From Corella eumyota (Eukaryota; Chordata; Ascidiacea; Phlebobranchia; Corellidae): a stretch of 64,000 bases of DNA. Made by a program: the position numbers and the translations under genes. Under the pieces are notes generated by a model. It was not told the DNA's origin. It worked only from the letters and a program-made list of their open reading frames with translations, and searched no databases. The stretch is taken from positions 5,022,001 through 5,086,000 of the forward strand of contig OY720103.1 of NCBI GenBank assembly GCA_963082875.1, given 5' to 3'. Shown here piece after piece: positions 36,101 through 47,544 of the stretch; the first letter of the stretch is position 1, and each line of letters starts with the position of its first letter.

Positions 36101-39100
36101 CTTTATCCTCGGTGTGGGAAGGTCGAGTGCGCAACCTTAACATAAAATAACATCAGTTACTCCGACCCAGTCTCGAGTTGCCTGTGACAGCTTGGAATAT
36201 TATAGATTATAATTGCCCGATAATTATGCTGCTGATTAAGTGTTGGCTCAGCAGGAGTTCATACCGTATATAGCGCTTAACTTACGGGCGCTACAGCATG
36301 AGAGCAGTGGGAATTGAATACACGACCTCATGGTGGTGTAGCAAGTGCTTCTACCACTACACTACGCTGCCGGTGACTATTTAATTTATTACACAAGCAA
36401 TTTTTTTTATTTAATAAAAGTTTTAATTTATTTAAATAAAGAATGTAGAAACAAAACACACACAAACAAATATTAGGTATCATTATTTTAAAGCGTTTCT
36501 GCGTCAAGAAAAATAAGTAATTAAGATTTAGTAAAAAAGGAGAAGAAAATAAAAAAATGAAGAAAGAAAAAAATAAAAATAAATAAGCATTGATTTTAAG
36601 TTACAATCTACAGTTGTTTACATATATTAAAAAAATCACCAAGTACTCTTTTTGGAGGAAGCGGAGTTCCAACTCTTCCATCTTCATCACTCTCGAGTCC
36701 TGAATCCTTATCTGGTAACTCGGAGATCGGCAAATGACTTCTCCCGCCTTCAATAAAAAAATCAAGTAAATTATGAGTTTTACTTAAATTTAAAAAAACA
36801 ATTTAAGTAATTAACTTAGGGTTGAACACATTTTAGTAGTTATTGAGTTTTCCTACTCACGAGCAAACATAACATTCAAAACGATTAAAGTAAATAGTAA
36901 GTTCATTTAATAAGAGCATTAGATTTAAGAAAATATCAAATTTTTTTTATACAGAAGTCAAGTAAAAGTTGAGTTTTCTTAACTAAAAAAGAAAATGTTG
37001 AAGTAAATAGCGGCGATTTTTTTAATTAAAAAAAAATTATAGAAAATTTAAGTTTGCTTTCTAACTTAAGAAACCTAACTCAAGAAACCAAACTCAATAA
37101 AGTTCTTACTTGGTAAGTTACTTTCAATCACCAACTTATGTGCCCGCATCATTCGCCCCTTCATCTCCTTCTCGATTCGACCCAACTTCTCGGCCATCGC
37201 CTTTTCTTCGTTGGAGGAAAGATGCGTCAACTTTTTCGGCAGAAAGGGTGCCAGGGGAGCAGAGTCGGGAATCCGTCTTGCTATAATAGGAGGAAGTAGC
37301 AAGTTTTGTTTTTCGGAATTGATCGCAGGTAAATGAGAGTTTCGAGAGTCAAACATCGTCTCGTCCTCTGTCTTAAATGCCTGAAGTATAAAAATATACG
37401 TCTAAGTTGCATAATGTGAAATCAAGATTTCCGTTTTTGAATGCCTAGAGTCAAGACCTTTCGTTTTTAAATGCCTAGAGTATATAAATATAAATCTAAG
37501 TTTCTTATATGGTACATTTAAGGCATATAACACTCCGTTTTTAAATGCCTAGAGTATATAAATCCAAATTCAATATATGTCACATCAAAGGATTAAAACA
37601 CTTCTATTTAAATATCTGAAGTATATAGGTATAAATCTAAGTTTTATATATGTTAAATCAAGGGCCTAAAACAATCTTAATAATATAATTCACAAACTTA
37701 ATAATATAAAAGCTGTTTATTAAAACAGATCTAACTTACGGCGGCGTTGTAAAAAGATTGTATCTCTTGCACACAATAAGCCTCATAACTACATTTCAGA
37801 TCTTCGAAAACCTCCATGTGCAGTTTTCTTAACTCCCAAGGTATTTCCCTCAAGTCGGTGGTGAGAACTTCGAATATTATCGCTTTCCTGAGATTTTCTG
37901 GAGACTCTATATGGAATGGGGATGAGGGAAGAAGATATTGAGTGACAACAGACCTGACCTATTAACAGAAAATGTATGAAAGAAAGAAATATTAGATATA
38001 CTAGTCAATAGTTCGCCCTACATGCTGCATTTTAATTGTTATATAGTCACAACCCTTTAATATTTGCCCGTGTTAATTTAATCGCATATCAATTCTAATT
38101 TAGTCGTGCGACAAAACGGCAGTTTTATGTATTCTGTAACCTAAAAAATGGACATGCATATATTGGTCACTAAGCACCATTGAATTAAGACAACAATCAA
38201 TTAAAATTACCATTAGGAAAAAAAAAGAAGTAGAAAAAAATACCATTGCCTTATACTGTAGTATACCGATCATGGCGTCAGACTACAAGCCACTTCGGGT
38301 TCGAGTCGCACCAATGCCACACTATACGGATACCTTAAGAACGTCTGAATATCACAACCTTACCCGGTAAAACTATTAAAAACCTGTCTTCTTATTGGGA
38401 AATTGGAGAAAAAAATTACCATAGCCTTACTTATATTTTAGGTAAGCCTAAAACATCTTATTTTAAGTAAAATTTTTTAAGTCCATTCTACTTACTGATT
38501 CAATGAAGACGGTAAAATTCATCGTTCCGTACGGGTAATCCCAGCGGACTTTTTCGACGTCCTGCCAAAAACTCAAGTAGTCCAGCAGCTCTTCGTTGTC
38601 CGTGTTAACCAAAAACTGCTGAAACGGGTGGGCTGCCACGTGGTCGGTCTGTAGGGCAATAATCATTCTCTTGTTTTTCGGGTCGTTTCTGTATTGGTAG
38701 TCTCGCTCCATAGTAAAAGTCCATTTTAACTGAACAGGAGCTACATGCCTGAAAAATACTCGGAAAGAAAATTTGATTTAAGATAACAAAGATTAACTGT
38801 ATCCTTTATATGGCAGAATATTTAGACTTTAATTTCAGAGCTTCGTCCGGCAGCGTGATGTAGTGGTAAGAACAATTGCTACACCACATGTGATCGTGGG
38901 TTTAATCCCCACTGCTTTCTTGCTGAACCGCCCTTAAGTAAGACGCTATGAACCGTATAAACTTCTGCTGAGCCAGCACTTAATCAGCAGCATAACTGTG
39001 GCAATTATAATCTATAATATCTAAAACTGCCAACGGTAATTCGAGACTGGGTCGAAGCAACTGATGTTACTCTATGTTTAGGCCGTGCAGTTGACCTTTC

Positions 39101-42100
39101 CACATCGAGGAAAAATATATATCCTAGTCCTTATCGGGCGACCCTTATTTATATAGCTTAGCTTGTACAATTTTTCTATTGCTTTAACTAGTATCTTTTT
39201 CCTTGCGGCTTTTTGCGTTTTCTTTTTGTCGACCTTCTTCGGTTTTTCATCTTTTGTATTTGGGCCGTCTCCAGACAAACTGAAAGTCAGCGTAGTAACC
39301 TAAAAATAAAAAATATGATGAATCACTTGTACTTCACGGTCCTTAAAAACTAGGCCCGTAGAGTACGAAAAAGAATCTGCAAGGACCGTAAAAGAAAAGG
39401 GAGAATTAGCGAGAATTATTAAGTACAAAAAATGAATTAGCGAGAACCGTTAAAGGCGAGAAGAATTGGCGAGAAGAATTGACAAGGCGAATTAGCGAGA
39501 ATTATGATACACAAGAGAAAATCAGCGAAGACTATAAAGTAGCCTAAGGTATTAGAATTTGTTCGAGAACCGTAAAGCATAACGTCAATGTGTTATATAA
39601 TTATTATATTTTTGTTTGCCTAGATTACTATACCTTTGCCTTTCTTGGTTTGATTCTAACACTAGGTCTTCGTTTCTTAACAGCAGTAACCATGGTAGCA
39701 GTGGAACCGATAGAATCTTGTAATCCCTTTCTACTCATTTTTCGCCCTGAGCCGACTCCGCCCAACTTAGATAACATTACCCTGTTGACAAATGGTTTAG
39801 CACTGTTATAAAACCTTAATTAAAACAAATTATATATTTTAATTGCTGTGTTTTAAAATACAATTGTAAGAGCAGCATGGTTTAGTGGTAAGAACACTTG
39901 CTACACCACCATGAGGTCGTGGGTTCAATCCCAATTGATCTTATGCTGTAGCGTCCTTGAGTAAGGCGCTATAAACGGTATGAATTCCTGCTGAACCAGC
40001 ACTAAATCAGCAGAATAATTACTGAGCAATTATAATCTATAATATTCCAAACTGCCACAGGCAACTCGAGACTGGGTCGGAGTAACTGATGTTACTCTAT
40101 GTTTAAGTCGCGCATTCGACATTCTCACATTGAGGATAAAGATATATACAAAAAAAAGAGTCACTTTACTGAATTTTATATTTACCCGCCACCGTCGACA
40201 AATTTCCCTTCAAACGAACCGGAATGTTTTCTTAGCATATTAGAAGACATGTCTTCTTGCGAAAGGTCCCAAAACGAGCCGGTCGTGCCGAGAAATCCTT
40301 CATTCTCGTTACCATTACCGGTTAACGATGGCGGAGTGGTACTGGATGGGATGCGCAATGCTGCCTTAAATACAAAGAAACTATGTCCAGTTTACTGTAA
40401 ACTTTACTGTAAAAATTATTTTTAACATTTTACCCACAATAGTTACATTGCATCTCTAACTTAAACATCTTTTTTACCTTCAAAATATTACCTTTACTTA
40501 CTTTTAGTATGTTACCTACCTTTATTTAAGTATTTTTTAACATATATATGACTCACTTTAAACAAACTACACCACTACAACATTACTTTCAACGAAATTT
40601 TTACCATTAACCAAAATACTTTTAATATTACACCCACTTTCAATATAATGTTCAGTTTTAACATTTATTTTTAATATAATACTTACTTTGAATAGTTACT
40701 CACAGTCAATCAATTAATATCAACAACACATATGTGACTTTCAACATAATATTTACTTCAACATATTACTATCAACCAAATTATAAAAAATTGTTTTGCA
40801 TTTAATTGCCTTCTGCTTATCTTGAACTTAAAGAACATTGTAAACAAATTGATTGCCTTTAACTTTTACTATTACTTACCTTTAGTAACGCCTTCCCCCC
40901 TATATTGTCCAAATTCATAGCATCAGGCCTGTTTAACGCACTAGACATTCTTCTACTTGTGGTACTAGTCGGTGAAGTTGGTGCACTACTTGCATCTGTA
41001 TCGCATGATCCACCCAACGCGTTGTCATCTTCCAATTCGTCAACAGTGTTGTCAACAATCTAAATTTTATCTTGTTAGTGTAGGAACTGTTTTCTTGCCG
41101 ATTAAATTTAATTATTCAATTGACAGTTTAGGCTCAAAATAGCCTTATATAGCCTAATATAGTAAGATTTTTTATGAGAAACATGCTTAAGTATTTATGT
41201 TTGATTATAGCCTATTAGTTTAGGCTGAAAAATGGCCTTATATGGCCTACAGTATAATTTATAATTCTCTATTTAAATTAAAATACACCTAAGTGCTCGA
41301 ATTTAACTCGGCAGTTAAGGCTCGAAGAATCCTTATATAAAAATATAACTCATACCCATTTTTTCAAAATATATGAGAGTTTTTTTAAAATGATTAAACC
41401 TGCCTTTTGAGGTAATTTTCGTTTTCCTTTTGTCTTAATCTTAACGTTAATTTGATCGGCTGTAACACTGGTTCGTCTGTGGGAAGATGTTTGCAACAAT
41501 TGTTCAAACTTTTGTTTTCTTGAGCCAGCGGAGCGACTAATGTGCCTGTCCTGGTAGTGAAACTTTTTTGTCTTTTTGCTTTTGCGAAATTTGTCATGCA
41601 CACCCTCCCAACTTTCAGAACTTTCGCCACCGCTTGATGAAACACCCTTGCCACTTTCAACAGCTTCCTCGTCTTCAAATCTGGGTTAAAATAATATAGG
41701 TAACAATATCCGGAAGCGTGGTGTAGTGGTGGTCAGAACACTTGATATCACTAGATGAGGTCCTGGTTTCGTTTTCCACTGCTCTTATGTTGTAGCGCCC
41801 TCATGTAAGGCGTTAAACTCCTGCTGAGTCAACACCTAATCAGCAGTCTAATTATCAGGCAAATATAATCTTAAACTTCCCAAAGGCAACTAATTTTACT
41901 CTATGTTTAAGACGTGAAGTATGCCTTTTTATATGGAAGATGAATTTTAAAAGCAAAATATAGTCGAGACATGTAGGCCATGTAAAGACTAAGTCTATGT
42001 AAAAAAAACATTACACAAAGTTCTTTACAGAATAATTTTATTGTAATTTATAGTAATTTACCCGCTTCCACTACTACTTCCTTCTTCCGAATATGAAGAA

Positions 42101-45100
42101 GACTTTTCTGGACGTGAATCAGATGACTTGCGAGATTTTTTTACTTTTTGATTTTTTGATCTTCTTTTCTTTTTTCTTTCATCATCATAAGACGGAGGAT
42201 ATTCTTCTTCGTCCGAGCTAGAAAGTCCCGGAGGAGCGTGGAATTTAAATGATACTTTTGTCTTCTTTTTGTCGGAGGACTCTTTTTCGGAGACCTTTTC
42301 CGTTGGAGTATCATCAAGAAACATTCCTTTGGGCTGAATTATCGTCTGACTTTTACCTCCTGGGGTCGTCACATCGATTCCCGGCGTAGGCGAACTACCG
42401 TCGATAGAGGCTGTAGTTGTAATAACAAGAGATATACACTCTATTTATTAACAAAAAGTGTTAAAATTACAAGTAATACCAAATTACCTTTACGAGTATA
42501 TCCTCCACATTTGTTAACCAGTTCTCTTTCCGGTTTTACTCCTTTCATAAATTGAATAGCAAGCTTATAATATGACTTTTCTTGTGGTGTTCTTGTCTTT
42601 ATCTTAGCTGTTGTTATGTAACGAGGTTGCCAATAAGTTTTCAATCTTTGAAGGCATAACTAAACAAAAAAATTAACTTTAAATATTAAGCATACCCTAA
42701 ATAACGATATAAACTAAATTTTATAACTTCCAAAATAACATTTTAAAATACACTTAATTGTAAAGTTTTGTTTTCAGCATTTTTAATCAATTTATTTAAA
42801 TGAAAAACAGGGAGAAGAAATGTTTATAATTTTGCATCCATTTTACCTTTTGCATGCAAAGCGTAAACTTAATATCGTAATCTCTTCTTCCAGCGTCTCC
42901 TCCGGATCTTTTGTGAGAATCCGGTAGATTTTCCCAAGCTGCGTCTAGAAGATGTTGCGGGAATTTCATCGATCCACTTCCGGCAAAAAACTTCTCTTTG
43001 AGCTGGTTGAACAAATCCATCGAGCTGCGCGAACGACGCTTAATGTGATGATATCTAAGCATTTATTTAAAGCATTTATTTTAAGCATTTATATAAGCAG
43101 TTAATAGCCTACAAGACTTTTAACTTTATTAGTACCTTAGTGTAACAAAGAAAATATAAAGTTATATCACTCATATTGTTACTTAACACAGTGTTGTTTA
43201 ACATAGTGTTGTCTAACAACGTGTTGCTTAACATAGTGTTGTTTAACATAGTGTTGATTAACATAGTGTTGCTTAACATAGTGTTGCTTAGTGTTGTTTA
43301 ACATAGTGTTGTTTACTTATTATGCCCTTACAATCGCTCGACGTCCAGCCAGAATTGATACATTTCGAAGGCATACGGCGTTCTCTGAAGAAATATTCGA
43401 AACTTTCGCATTGCTGAAACGCTTCCAAAGCATTTTGTTTCTAGCCAGGCCAGAGATTCGTTGACAGCAACCTCCTCTGCGTAAAAAGAAAAAAGATAAT
43501 AATAATGTTTTTCGGCAGAGTACTCTAGTGGTTAGAACATTTAGCTTCACTACATAAGGCCATATCGACACCAACTACTTTCATGCTGCAGCGCCCTTGA
43601 GTAAAGGCTAAGTCGAAAATCATTCATTAGTTTAAACATCAGACAATTATAATTTATAATACCCAGAGCAGCCTAAGTCAACTTGAAACTGGGTCGGGGT
43701 AACTAATTTTATGTTTAGGCCGTGAATTCAATTACTTAACATAGAAGACAAACAAAACCAAAAAAATATGTCAGTTTGCAAGCATATCTATCTAAGTAAT
43801 ATAAAAAAATGATGTGTAGCGCCTTTAGCTATGCACCTAAAGCACGACAGTTTTAAGGCATATAGCACTGTTTAGTAGCGGCCAATCTACCTGATGGAGT
43901 GAACTCATATTGATGAGTTCGTTCAGTTGAATGTTCGATCAAATGCTGTGCCAAGTGATACTCGTGGTACAGGCGACTCTTCGTAAATAAAGAAAAACGC
44001 TTTCTCCAAAGCCATTCCAGCAAACCATTACGGTTTAAAACCTTTTAAAAGCGAATTTGATTATGTCATACAAATTTGTTAAAAACAGTGTGCTAACATA
44101 TTACCGAAAAATATTTAACCGAATATGTTTTTTTACCGAAAACCATGCGCATGACAACGGTATTTCACCGGCAATGGGGCATTTTTAACCCCTTTTTCAC
44201 CCTTGACCCTTCTCCAAAAAACGTCATAATTTACCATTTACACTACTTAATTATTGATGCCTAATTTATTAAATCTTAGCGCAAATCGGGACAGATAATG
44301 ATAAATTTAGTAAAGTTAATTGTAGTTTTAACGTTACTAAAGCTTGCATAACCTTCAATTTGCGAAATTTCACAAAATCTTATTCGGCAACATTTTAATA
44401 AAATTTATTTTTTAGTTTATTTTAAAAGATTTCGAATATCTTGCCTTCTTAATTGCTTTTTAAATATATCACTTACGTATTGGTTATGCGGCAAATTGGG
44501 TTCCAATAAAAATTCCTGTCTTTCTTGACTAAATGCAACGAGCTGTGCAAAAGCCTGTAACAACATAGACTTTATCCTAGTACAACTGCAAATGCTAAAA
44601 TATTTTACATATTGAAAAGGCGCAAAGTAATATTGGAGCTTTATCAGCGTCGTCCGCCAAGTATATAAATTGCGGAATTGCAGAATTTTTATAACCTTAA
44701 GGCCAGTTCACACGACAAGGTAACGTTGCGTTACGTAACTTTGCGAGTTTTACAGATTTCTTTTTTAAATTTTAATAAAAAATATCTAATAAAAGTATAC
44801 AGCTTACGAAATCTTACGTAATTTTCGCTCCAGCCACAAAATTTTACGTAATCTTACGTAATTTTTGCAAACTTTCGTACGTGTGAACGACTCTGTTCAT
44901 TTTAAATGGTTGCGCGATCTTGCATTACGTTACGTTGCGTACACCGTGTGAACGGGCCTTTACCCTAATCTTTTTTGTACATTTCGCCTTTTACGCATTT
45001 ATTTTAGTACTACTCGTTTCAACGGAGACGCTTATAGATTTCCGTAATATTAGCATCTGTCCTAGCTTACTAACTTTAAATGTGGCATAATATTAACTAA

Positions 45101-45290
45101 ATTGCATAAGTTTTACCGGTAGGCATATAAACTTGTTGAAGTAATCAATAAACAAGCTGTCTCTTAACAAAACGCGGAATTCTGTTAGCGAAATCAAAGA
45201 GGTACCTGAAATAACAACACCTTTTAGCAAGTTTCTCTGTAACTGATTTCGTGAAAAACGAAACGCAGGCTTTTTACCTTGTCTCGGCAT
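30119..45290 (-). CDS. RGS22: Regulator of G-protein signalling 22 (RGS22) orthologue
   Basis: Exons: 45290-45117, 44554-44477, 44041-43891, 43476-43332, 43054-42847, 42659-42488, 42410-42062, 41680-41356, 41059-40880, 40364-40186, 39802-39634, 39299-39169, 38748-38496, 37958-37740, 37380-37110, 36747-36640, 36015-35835, 35473-35243, 34719-34533, 34124-33965, 33330-33162, 32932-32794, 32427-32303, 31883-31639, 31068-30966, 30287-30119. Frame holds throughout, giving about 1606 aa (human about 1260). The N-terminus FIDYFNKFICLP matches RGS22 (LVDYFNEFLSLP). RGS-type segments are YQFWLDVERL (near residue 180), HPFQQFLVNTDNEELLDYL (near 790), NFHEVLHDQTHVEFFKRYLK (near 1100) and FNDFIKRAAKFMRCM (near 1245). 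In between are acidic/basic low-complexity exons. RGS22 is a testis protein in mammals and binds G-alpha subunits. The exon 12 donor (39168) and exon 24 donor (31638) are weak; exon 24 could instead run to a stop at 31604. AATAAA overlaps the final stop. Confidence 0.88.
30384..30668 (+). mobile_element. SINE-1 copy, full length
   Basis: Plus orientation from 'cggcagcatggtgtagtggta' to 'catctaggataaag', in the last RGS22 intron. Confidence 0.93.
30669..30812 (-). mobile_element. SINE-1 remnant
   Basis: Minus orientation; 'agcctaaacat', 'gctatagcatgaatgcag' and 'ggggattaaacctaggacc' remain. It abuts the preceding copy tail to tail. Confidence 0.6.
31160..31400 (+). mobile_element. SINE-1 copy, 5' truncated
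   Basis: Plus orientation, from the B box (gtttgatccccactggtc) through core to tail. The A-box part is missing. Confidence 0.85.
31440..31590 (-). mobile_element. SINE-1 remnant
   Basis: Minus orientation; 'ccgtttatagcaacctaccc' and 'gcagtggtagtcgaaccaac' are recognisable. It ends just before an RGS22 coding exon. Confidence 0.55.
31988..32268 (+). mobile_element. SINE-1 copy, old
   Basis: Plus orientation and strongly diverged; 'aactcgagactgggtcaagg' and 'ttactctatggttagacc' are the clearest parts. Confidence 0.65.
32495..32765 (+). mobile_element. SINE-1 copy
   Basis: Plus orientation; 'gcagtgttcagaacccttgg', 'cttgaataaggcgctacaaac' and tail 'tggaggataaatatat'. It ends about 30 bases from an RGS22 exon. 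Confidence 0.85.
33427..33712 (-). mobile_element. SINE-1 copy, full length
   Basis: Minus orientation from 'ttgtatatacctttatcctcg' to 'accactacaccaatctgccgg', in an RGS22 intron. Confidence 0.93.
33790..33935 (+). mobile_element. SINE-2 copy, diverged
   Basis: Plus orientation; 'ctacgagccaaaaggtttcg', 'caatgccacactaatcg' and 'tgagctcggcacg' match the family. Confidence 0.75.
35025..35190 (-). mobile_element. SINE-2 copy
   Basis: Minus orientation; 'taaacgccgggctcaagagtg', 'gtttgaacccgaaac' and 'ataccacactaccgg'. It lies in the RGS22 intron between the exons at 35243 and 34719. Confidence 0.85.
35555..35815 (+). mobile_element. SINE-1 copy, 5' truncated and rearranged
   Basis: Plus orientation; the core segment 'caactcgagactgggtc' occurs twice in diverged form (at about 35690 and 35725), suggesting an internal duplication. 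Confidence 0.75.
36092..36374 (-). mobile_element. SINE-1 copy, full length
   Basis: Minus orientation from 'tgtatatctttatcctcggtg' to 'ccactacactacgctgccgg', in an RGS22 intron. Confidence 0.93.
37371..37680. repeat. Degenerate tandem repeat that includes a 3' splice site
   Basis: Five diverged units of roughly 30-75 bases each begin with 'aaatgcctagagtatataaa' or a close variant. The first unit overlaps the first bases and the acceptor of the RGS22 exon ending at 37380. Confidence 0.75.
37999..38168 (+). repeat. Dispersed repeat R3, copy 1
   Basis: It starts 'actagtcaatag', has 'gcattttaattgt' and ends 'ggacatgcatatattggtc'. The other copies are at 52498, 57434 and 58972. Confidence 0.75.
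38255..38388 (+). mobile_element. SINE-2 copy, diverged
   Basis: Plus orientation; 'tcagactacaagccacttcgg', 'gttcgagtcgcaccaatgcc' and 'accttacccgg' match the family. Confidence 0.75.
38847..39120 (+). mobile_element. SINE-1 copy, full length
   Basis: Plus orientation from 'cggcagcgtgatgtagtggta' to 'cacatcgaggaaaaatatata'. Its end is about 50 bases downstream of an RGS22 exon donor. Confidence 0.92.
39380..39505. repeat. Purine-rich imperfect tandem repeat
   Basis: Repeated 'gaattagcgagaa' and 'gcgagaagaattg' units lie in an RGS22 intron. Confidence 0.6.
39872..40153 (+). mobile_element. SINE-1 copy, full length
   Basis: Plus orientation from 'gcagcatggtttagtggtaag' to 'aaagatatatacaaaaaaa'. 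Its end lies about 30 bases from an RGS22 exon. Confidence 0.93.
41706..41945 (+). mobile_element. SINE-1 copy
   Basis: Plus orientation; 'gcgtggtgtagtggtggtcag' with a small duplication in the head, and a shortened core. Confidence 0.85.
43184..43317. repeat. 15-bp tandem repeat
   Basis: About nine copies of a unit near 'acatagtgttgttta'. The array starts a few bases downstream of an RGS22 donor site. Confidence 0.9.
43505..43760 (+). mobile_element. SINE-1 copy, diverged
   Basis: Plus orientation; 'cggcagagtactctagtggtt', 'gcagcgcccttgagtaaagg' and 'gaaactgggtcggggtaac'. Confidence 0.82.
44630..45030. repeat. Dispersed repeat R4, copy interrupted by a MITE
   Basis: Flanks 'ggagctttatcagcgtcgtcc' and 'ttttttgtacatttcgcc' match the uninterrupted copy at 55988-56115. 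Confidence 0.75.
44700..44959. mobile_element. MITE with 15-bp inverted ends and TTA duplication
   Basis: The ends AGGCCAGTTCACACG and CGTGTGAACGGGCCT are inverted repeats (14 of 15 match), flanked by TTA on both sides. The 260-base body has palindromic 'ttacgtaa' motifs and no coding capacity. The TTA duplication fits a PIF/Harbinger-type non-autonomous DNA transposon. It lies in RGS22 intron 1. Confidence 0.85.
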
Positions 45291-45536
45291 TTTTTGCTGG
45301 TTGCGCTGTTTTTCTCATAGCCTAGTTAAGTGAATAGTTATTTTACTTGTACATTTGGTTTCTTTTTTGTTAATGAATTCTTACAGTCACGTGATTTCAA
45401 TATGTTATATTGTTTAATTGTGACATCATACAAATATGTTTACTATATTTTATTAAACAACAACATGTTTTTAAGGTTTTTTTATTTTATACTAAATCAT
45501 ATAACATAATAAATAGAATAAATAATATGAGAAAAT
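45291..45536 (-). promoter_or_regulatory. Short gap between fucosyltransferase stop and RGS22 start
   Basis: It contains AATAAA on the minus strand (near 45487) for the upstream gene, and a pyrimidine-containing AG site (ACTTAACTAG) some 45 bases before the RGS22 ATG. The site could be an ordinary 5' UTR sequence or a trans-splice acceptor. Confidence 0.35.
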
Positions 45537-47544
45537 TTAATATTTAGGCAAACATTCTCTATTTTCTTTTTCATAAAACCATTTTCTAATTGAAGGAACA
45601 GTCCGTGGTGTTTTTGCATACCCAAATAAGGGAACATTTTGCTTAGTTTCGTTATAACGAGGCGAAAACACGTTATCTACGTTAATACCATGCAAAACAC
45701 GACATAACTGACACATACCTATTGTCCTTCCATAGTCAAGCAATTCTTTTTCGTCGGTAAGTCTCCAATTTAAATACTCCCTATATGCAGTGTTGTTTTT
45801 GTCAAGGTAGTTGACAAAATCAATTAAGTCTTTAGTGGTAGCAAAATCGTTAACGTGTATGAACGAATGGGGAGGCGCTACTTTAAGGTAGTCTGCCTTG
45901 TCTGAGCCCCAAACAATAGGCACCACACCTCTTCTTAGAGCCTTACTCCAAAACTTTTCGGTTATGTAGTCGCCGCAGTGTTCATTGTTTTCAAACGCAA
46001 TATAAAACTTGAACGACTCGATAAGCTCAATTTGTTCTTGCTCGTCATCCGGGAATGGCAAATTTTGCTCGAAACAGCGACCTCTCCTGTCTATAGGTAA
46101 CCCTTCTTTTATCAAATCATCCGTTAGTGCTTTTCTAAGTCTAGCGCCTACTGTTTTATCGCAGTTAGATACTACCCAAAGTGCTATATGTTTCTTTTTG
46201 GACATGGCAATATCAATATCTTTAACAGGATCGCCTGTACCAAGGTCGTTAAGATATTGGAGAGTGCTTGCTGCAGTTCCCCATGGAAAATATATGTCTG
46301 CATACCGTCTGTAAGAAATTAATTAAGTACTTTGTATAGTATGTATTTTTGTAAACATTAGTTTACATGCTTTCATAGCCCATAATATAAATACTCTATT
46401 ACAAAAACTAATAGTCAGTTACTTTGGTAAGATTAAGCCTGTTAGGTTATACAAACGTGCCTGAAAGTTTATGACATTTCTATATTTAACCTTAAAGTGT
46501 TTTTTTATAAAATAAATCTAATCGAAGATAACTTTAGATAAAACTTAACCATACAAATCTATTTAAATTACCTGTAAGTCATAGTTAAGTTAAACAGATT
46601 GTCAACATCTTGAAACGTTTTATTTTTAACCAAGCTCACATATCTTGCACTTTCGTGTGTTAGCCAAACGTAAAACTGGTCAGGTCTTCTGTTAGATTAA
46701 AGTTTATAAACTTCTTTTAAATTTTGATAATTATATTGTGATTTTTAATAATCTAATAAGAGTTGCCTCTACCTGTATTTTGGTAATTTTCGAATTTCTG
46801 CTTTCGGATAAACAAATAAAACAGATTTTGTGGTCGACTCTTTTATCTGTAAAAACAAAAAATCCCAATAAAAACTATAAACTTTAACATATTCTATGGA
46901 AGTAAAAACTTATAAGCACATCTAAAAGTGAATTTATAAAATGATGTTTACCTTTGATTCGTTGTAAGATAGAACGCAGGAACCACACTGCTTGTCATCA
47001 ATCTTCATATTTTCTTTGAAGTGGGATTTCTTCCACAATAATATGGTAATAGTCTAAAGATATTATACTTAAGCAAGATCGTATAACTTTTTTAAAAACA
47101 TTAAATAGTTTATTTATACTAAACTTAAACAAACCTCTTTTGAAGCTTTCAATAAAGCATGTTTTAGTCTTTTTTGGGAATACAATTGAGTTTCATAAAA
47201 TTTTGTTGTTGACTCTAATATGTTTTTACTGGATTTGATAAGCGAATTTTCTTTCCACTCTTTAAACATAGTTGTTGATGTCTCTAAATCTGTAAATTGA
47301 TATTTTTATTTTAATGTAAATTTTTTTAAATTAGTACTAAAAAGAATATATATAACTTTGGATTAAAATTAGTTACTTTACCTTTTTGTCCAATGCTTAC
47401 TTGACTGGTGATTTTGTCTTGTTTATTGTATTCAATTGAATATAGAGAATCAAAGTTTGTTGTACTAACTAGAATATAACTTTTTAGTAGAACCATGGGC
47501 ACAAAAACTAACATGCACAGTGCGGCTATACCTTTTTTTAACAT
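45537..47544 (-). CDS. Alpha-1,3-fucosyltransferase (GT10 family)
   Basis: Exons 47544-47382, 47289-47135, 47053-46952, 46846-46773, 46688-46572 and 46308-45537 join in frame to 460 aa. It is a type II Golgi membrane protein: a short cytosolic end, one membrane anchor (residues about 5-26), a stem, then the GT10 catalytic part. Family marks are ILLWKK, RRPDQFYVWLTHES, DLFNLT-like NLFNLTMTYR, WVVSNC, and the GDP-fucose signature FENNEHCGDYITEKFWSKAL with VPIVWG. It should transfer fucose from GDP-fucose to N-acetylglucosamine in glycan chains; the exact linkage cannot be told. RGS22 starts 246 bases downstream on the same strand. Confidence 0.92.

Noticed and set aside
39078-39168. C-terminal extension of an RGS22 exon (GRPIRTRIYIFPRC)
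   Set aside because: The extension runs toward and into the SINE-1 tail. A donor at 39168 gives the phase the next exon needs.
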